NCBI GenBank assembly: GCA_007127655.1 | Contig: SKYX01000313.1 | Location: 1-8,358 of the forward strand | Length of the DNA stretch: 8,358 bases | Source: Desulfonatronum sp. | GTDB lineage: Bacteria > Desulfobacterota > Desulfovibrionia > Desulfovibrionales > Desulfonatronaceae | Direction of reading: 5' to 3' | Shown: piece by piece, positions 6,158 to 8,358 of the stretch | How the letters are laid out: every line of letters begins with the position of its first letter | Position numbering within the stretch: position 1 is the stretch's first letter | The notes under the pieces: generated by a model | What the model saw: only the letters and a program-made list of their open reading frames with translations | Told to the model about the DNA's origin: nothing | Databases searched by the model: none | Position numbers and translations under genes: made by a program

Positions 6158-7087
6158 ATGCCCACCCAACTCATGTCCGCCCCCCGCAAGCTCACCTGGA
6201 AAAATCTTGCCCTCGCTCTGCTTTTCTTCCTGCTCTGCCCGCTTTTTTCCCTCCACACGGCCCAGGCCCGCGGCCTGGAAAAAATCATGGAGTCCGGAGA
6301 ACTGCGGGCCTGCATCGTGCCGGTGACCCCGGCTTACGCCACCTTTGCCGATCCGACCTGTCGGGAGGACTGCCTCGTATCCGGGCCGGTCCCCCGGGTG
6401 GTGGAAGCCGTGGCAGCGGCTTTGGGGCCTGACGTGCGGCCGGTTTTTCATCGCTTGGAGTGGGACGAGCAGTTTCACAACGCCGAAGGCCGGACCGTCC
6501 TGGAGGCTGAATACACTCCGTACCACCTGGAAACCGGGCGATGCGACGTCTACCCCACCCACCTGACCAAGAATGATTGGAGGTTGAAAAAATTGGATTT
6601 CGCCATCCTGTTCATGAACCGGATCATGGTCATTGCCCACCAGGACCGGCTGCCCGAGTTCACGTCCATGGACGACCTGGCCGGAAAAACCGCCGGAGTG
6701 GCTTTGAACACCAGTCTGCACACATGGGTTCTGGAGCAGAATCAGGGCCCCTTCCAGGACGACCCCATCCAGGTGCGACTCATCGACACCGGCACGGAGC
6801 TGGCCTCTGTGATGTCCGGAATCGCGGACTTCACCCTGCTGGACGCGGAGGTTTCGCTCTGGGAATCCGTGAATCGCTTTCAGAATCTGAGCGTGGTCTT
6901 TCCAGTGGGCCCGATGGATGAAATCGGCTGGGCCTTTCGCCGCCAGGATCAGGATCTGCGTGACGCGGTGCAGGCCTTTTTCAGCGAGCAGCTCCGGACG
7001 GAAACCACGACCCTGAACACCATCTGGAAAGAGGAGTACGGCCTGACCCTGTCCCAGTTCCGGGTTCTGATTCAGGCGACCCAATAG
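6158..7087 (+). CDS. Family 3 periplasmic solute-binding protein, second copy (paralogue)
   Basis: A 309-residue exported protein, clearly a diverged duplicate of the preceding gene. The signal peptide has a hydrophobic core (about 17-32) and probable cleavage AQA|RG after residue 37. Shared blocks include SGELRAC, CREDC (68-72), EWDEQFHN (101-108), HLTKNDWRLKKLDF and GIADFTLLDAEVSLW. The four cysteines C52, C68, C72 and C129 have exactly the same spacing as in the first copy (16, 4 and 57 residues), and no other Cys occurs in the mature part. Strict retention of the cysteines while the surrounding sequence has diverged argues that they matter, probably as disulfides. The two copies differ around the likely ligand cleft (HPSVVQAEPEG against TPAYATFADPT), so they may bind different ligands. 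It lies 15 bases upstream of the membrane sensor gene, which suggests joint expression. An orphan transporter subunit is the main alternative role. Confidence 0.86.
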   Translation: MPTQLMSAPRKLTWKNLALALLFFLLCPLFSLHTAQARGLEKIMESGELRACIVPVTPAYATFADPTCREDCLVSGPVPRVVEAVAAALGPDVRPVFHRLEWDEQFHNAEGRTVLEAEYTPYHLETGRCDVYPTHLTKNDWRLKKLDFAILFMNRIMVIAHQDRLPEFTSMDDLAGKTAGVALNTSLHTWVLEQNQGPFQDDPIQVRLIDTGTELASVMSGIADFTLLDAEVSLWESVNRFQNLSVVFPVGPMDEIGWAFRRQDQDLRDAVQAFFSEQLRTETTTLNTIWKEEYGLTLSQFRVLIQATQ

Positions 7088-7102
7088 GGCACAAGGAACT
7101 CC

Positions 7103-8358
7103 ATGCGCAAGGCCGTCACGGCGTTGTCCGCCTCCTCCATCAAAACCCGCCTGCTACTCATGACCGCCGGGATCGTGCTCCTGGTGGTGCTGGTCCTTTC
7201 CCTGGTCACCGCCTACCGGGCCGTGAGCCTTCTGGAGGGAGAATCCCGGCGAGAACTGCGTCATTCCCTGGCCCTGACCTCGGACATTTTCAAGGAATTC
7301 ATCAACGTCCGCCAGGCTAATCTTTACGTCTGGCGGAGCAACCCGCTGGTGGAGTTCGTGGGTGCCGACCCGCGGCTCGGCTCGGTGTTCGTTCCCAGCC
7401 TGCGCGATTTTTTTGCCCAGATCAGAACCCAGGAGCCCTGGATCGAAAACATCCTGATCACCAAGAATCGCGAGGCCCTGTACGAGGACACGCCTTACCT
7501 GCGCTGGCTGGATCAACCTGAGCGCGACCGTCTGATGGACCTTCTGGACGAGGTCGGCGAGCAAAGCCATTTGCTCCTGGCCCTGCCCCGCACCCCGAAC
7601 ATGCTTGTCCAGCGCCACGTGCTGGCCTTCAAGCAGGCCATCCTCAACCAAGGCGCACCGTTGGACGATACGCACCTGGTGACACTGATCAATCTGGAAA
7701 CGGCCGGGCAGGCCCTGTTCGGCGCGACCAGGATCGGCAGCCAGGGCTTCGTGAGCCTGGCCTACCAGCCGCATCAGCGCTCCTTTTTCATTCCGGACCA
7801 AGTCGTCGAGGAAGGCGAGCCGTCACCGGCACGGGCCGGGTTCAACACCTTGGCCCAACAGTGGAACCAACCCGGGGACATTCCTTCCCGGACGTCCATG
7901 CTGCTCCTGGACCATCTTCAGATGAACGAATTGCCCATCTGGCTGATCGGCGTGGCCGCGGTGGACGACATCAATAGGCCGGTACGCGAACTCCTGCTGT
8001 ACATGGTCGGCGTGGGCGCCCTGACGCTGGTTTTGGGCATCGCTGCCGCGGCTTTTTTCTCCGGGCGCATCGCCGGACCGATCCGGGAGCTGACCGACAA
8101 AGTCCAGCGTTTCACCCTGACGTGGCGCGAGAGCAAGGCCGCGGGAGGAGATTCTTTACCGCCCTTAGATCCGCATGTTGATTTCGCGCCCCAAGGCCTG
8201 GGCCGTCCGCCGTCATCCCGAGATGAACTGGCCGTGTTGGCTGGCTCTTTTCAGCTGATGGCCCGGGAAATCCACGAGTTGTTTTCCAAGACCCAGCAAT
8301 ACGCCCAGGAATTGGAACAACATAGTCAGCACCTGGAACATCTGGTGGAGGAGCGCAC
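7103..8358 (+). CDS. Membrane sensor protein with periplasmic domain and HAMP-like linker, probable histidine kinase (3' end outside window)
   Basis: 418 residues are visible and the frame is still open at the window end. AAGGA at 7093-7097 precedes ATG 7103 by five bases. Transmembrane segment 1 is at about 17-38 and segment 2 at about 298-320. The roughly 260 residues between them form a periplasmic sensing domain, perhaps Cache-like (it ends LPIWLIGVAAVDDINRPV, resembling the last strands of Cache domains), but I cannot name it with certainty. After segment 2 come SGRIAGPIRELTDKV and, after a long Pro/Gly-rich insert, DELAVLAGSFQLMA. These match the first and second helices of a HAMP domain. 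The region ends in a coiled coil (about 388-418) with LEHLVEER, a motif common just before histidine kinase dimerisation domains. The catalytic output lies outside the window, so a diguanylate cyclase or another output cannot be excluded. Its position after two binding-protein genes suggests that it reads their ligand state. Confidence 0.83.
   Translation, partial: MRKAVTALSASSIKTRLLLMTAGIVLLVVLVLSLVTAYRAVSLLEGESRRELRHSLALTSDIFKEFINVRQANLYVWRSNPLVEFVGADPRLGSVFVPSLRDFFAQIRTQEPWIENILITKNREALYEDTPYLRWLDQPERDRLMDLLDEVGEQSHLLLALPRTPNMLVQRHVLAFKQAILNQGAPLDDTHLVTLINLETAGQALFGATRIGSQGFVSLAYQPHQRSFFIPDQVVEEGEPSPARAGFNTLAQQWNQPGDIPSRTSMLLLDHLQMNELPIWLIGVAAVDDINRPVRELLLYMVGVGALTLVLGIAAAAFFSGRIAGPIRELTDKVQRFTLTWRESKAAGGDSLPPLDPHVDFAPQGLGRPPSSRDELAVLAGSFQLMAREIHELFSKTQQYAQELEQHSQHLEHLVEER

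Noticed and set aside
6143..7084. Open frame of 313 codons on the minus strand, nearly the full length of the second binding protein
   Set aside because: It is antisense to a gene with signal peptide, ribosome binding site and family motifs. The first binding protein shows a similar antisense frame, which follows from shared codon pattern.

Overview
The window looks like chromosomal sequence from a GC-rich Gram-negative bacterium. All seven genes lie on the plus strand with almost no intergenic space, and GC is near 62% in the segments of the housekeeping genes I counted by hand. The combined DHH/CBS/tRNA nucleotidyltransferase protein, the XerD-type recombinase and the pairs of periplasmic binding proteins suggest a deltaproteobacterium (Desulfobacterota), perhaps a Desulfovibrionales sulfate reducer. 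That assignment is an inference from gene style, not from a marker gene.

Layout. Bases 2-730 hold the C-terminal part of a GH26-like glycoside hydrolase. Its stop overlaps the GTG start of a XerD tyrosine recombinase (727-1713). A short tandem array of four TGAACC(N) heptamers (1711-1738) begins at the xerD stop and fills most of the gap to the next gene. That gene (1742-4426) is a large multidomain protein: a DHH/DHHA1 phosphoesterase, two CBS motifs and a tRNA nucleotidyltransferase/poly(A) polymerase domain. Eighteen bases later comes a two-gene HEPN/MNT-type pair, with a HI0074-like HEPN protein (4445-4873) overlapping a minimal nucleotidyltransferase (4870-5175). Next are two paralogous secreted family 3 solute-binding proteins (5205-6140 and 6158-7087). 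They are followed by the start of a membrane sensor protein (7103 to the window end) with a periplasmic domain, two membrane segments, an unusual HAMP-like region and a coiled coil; it is probably a histidine kinase.

How the parts may work together. The 1742-5175 segment puts a tRNA 3'-end nucleotide-adding enzyme next to a HEPN/MNT pair. Characterised HEPN/MNT systems act on RNA, and at least one trims tRNA 3' ends. The 5205-8358 segment looks like a sensing module: two tandem binding proteins sharing an uncommon four-cysteine pattern sit directly upstream of a membrane sensor, with no transporter permease or ATPase gene in the window. No tRNA, rRNA, CRISPR array, insertion sequence or convincing terminator was seen. 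No stretch above about 30 bases lacks a gene.
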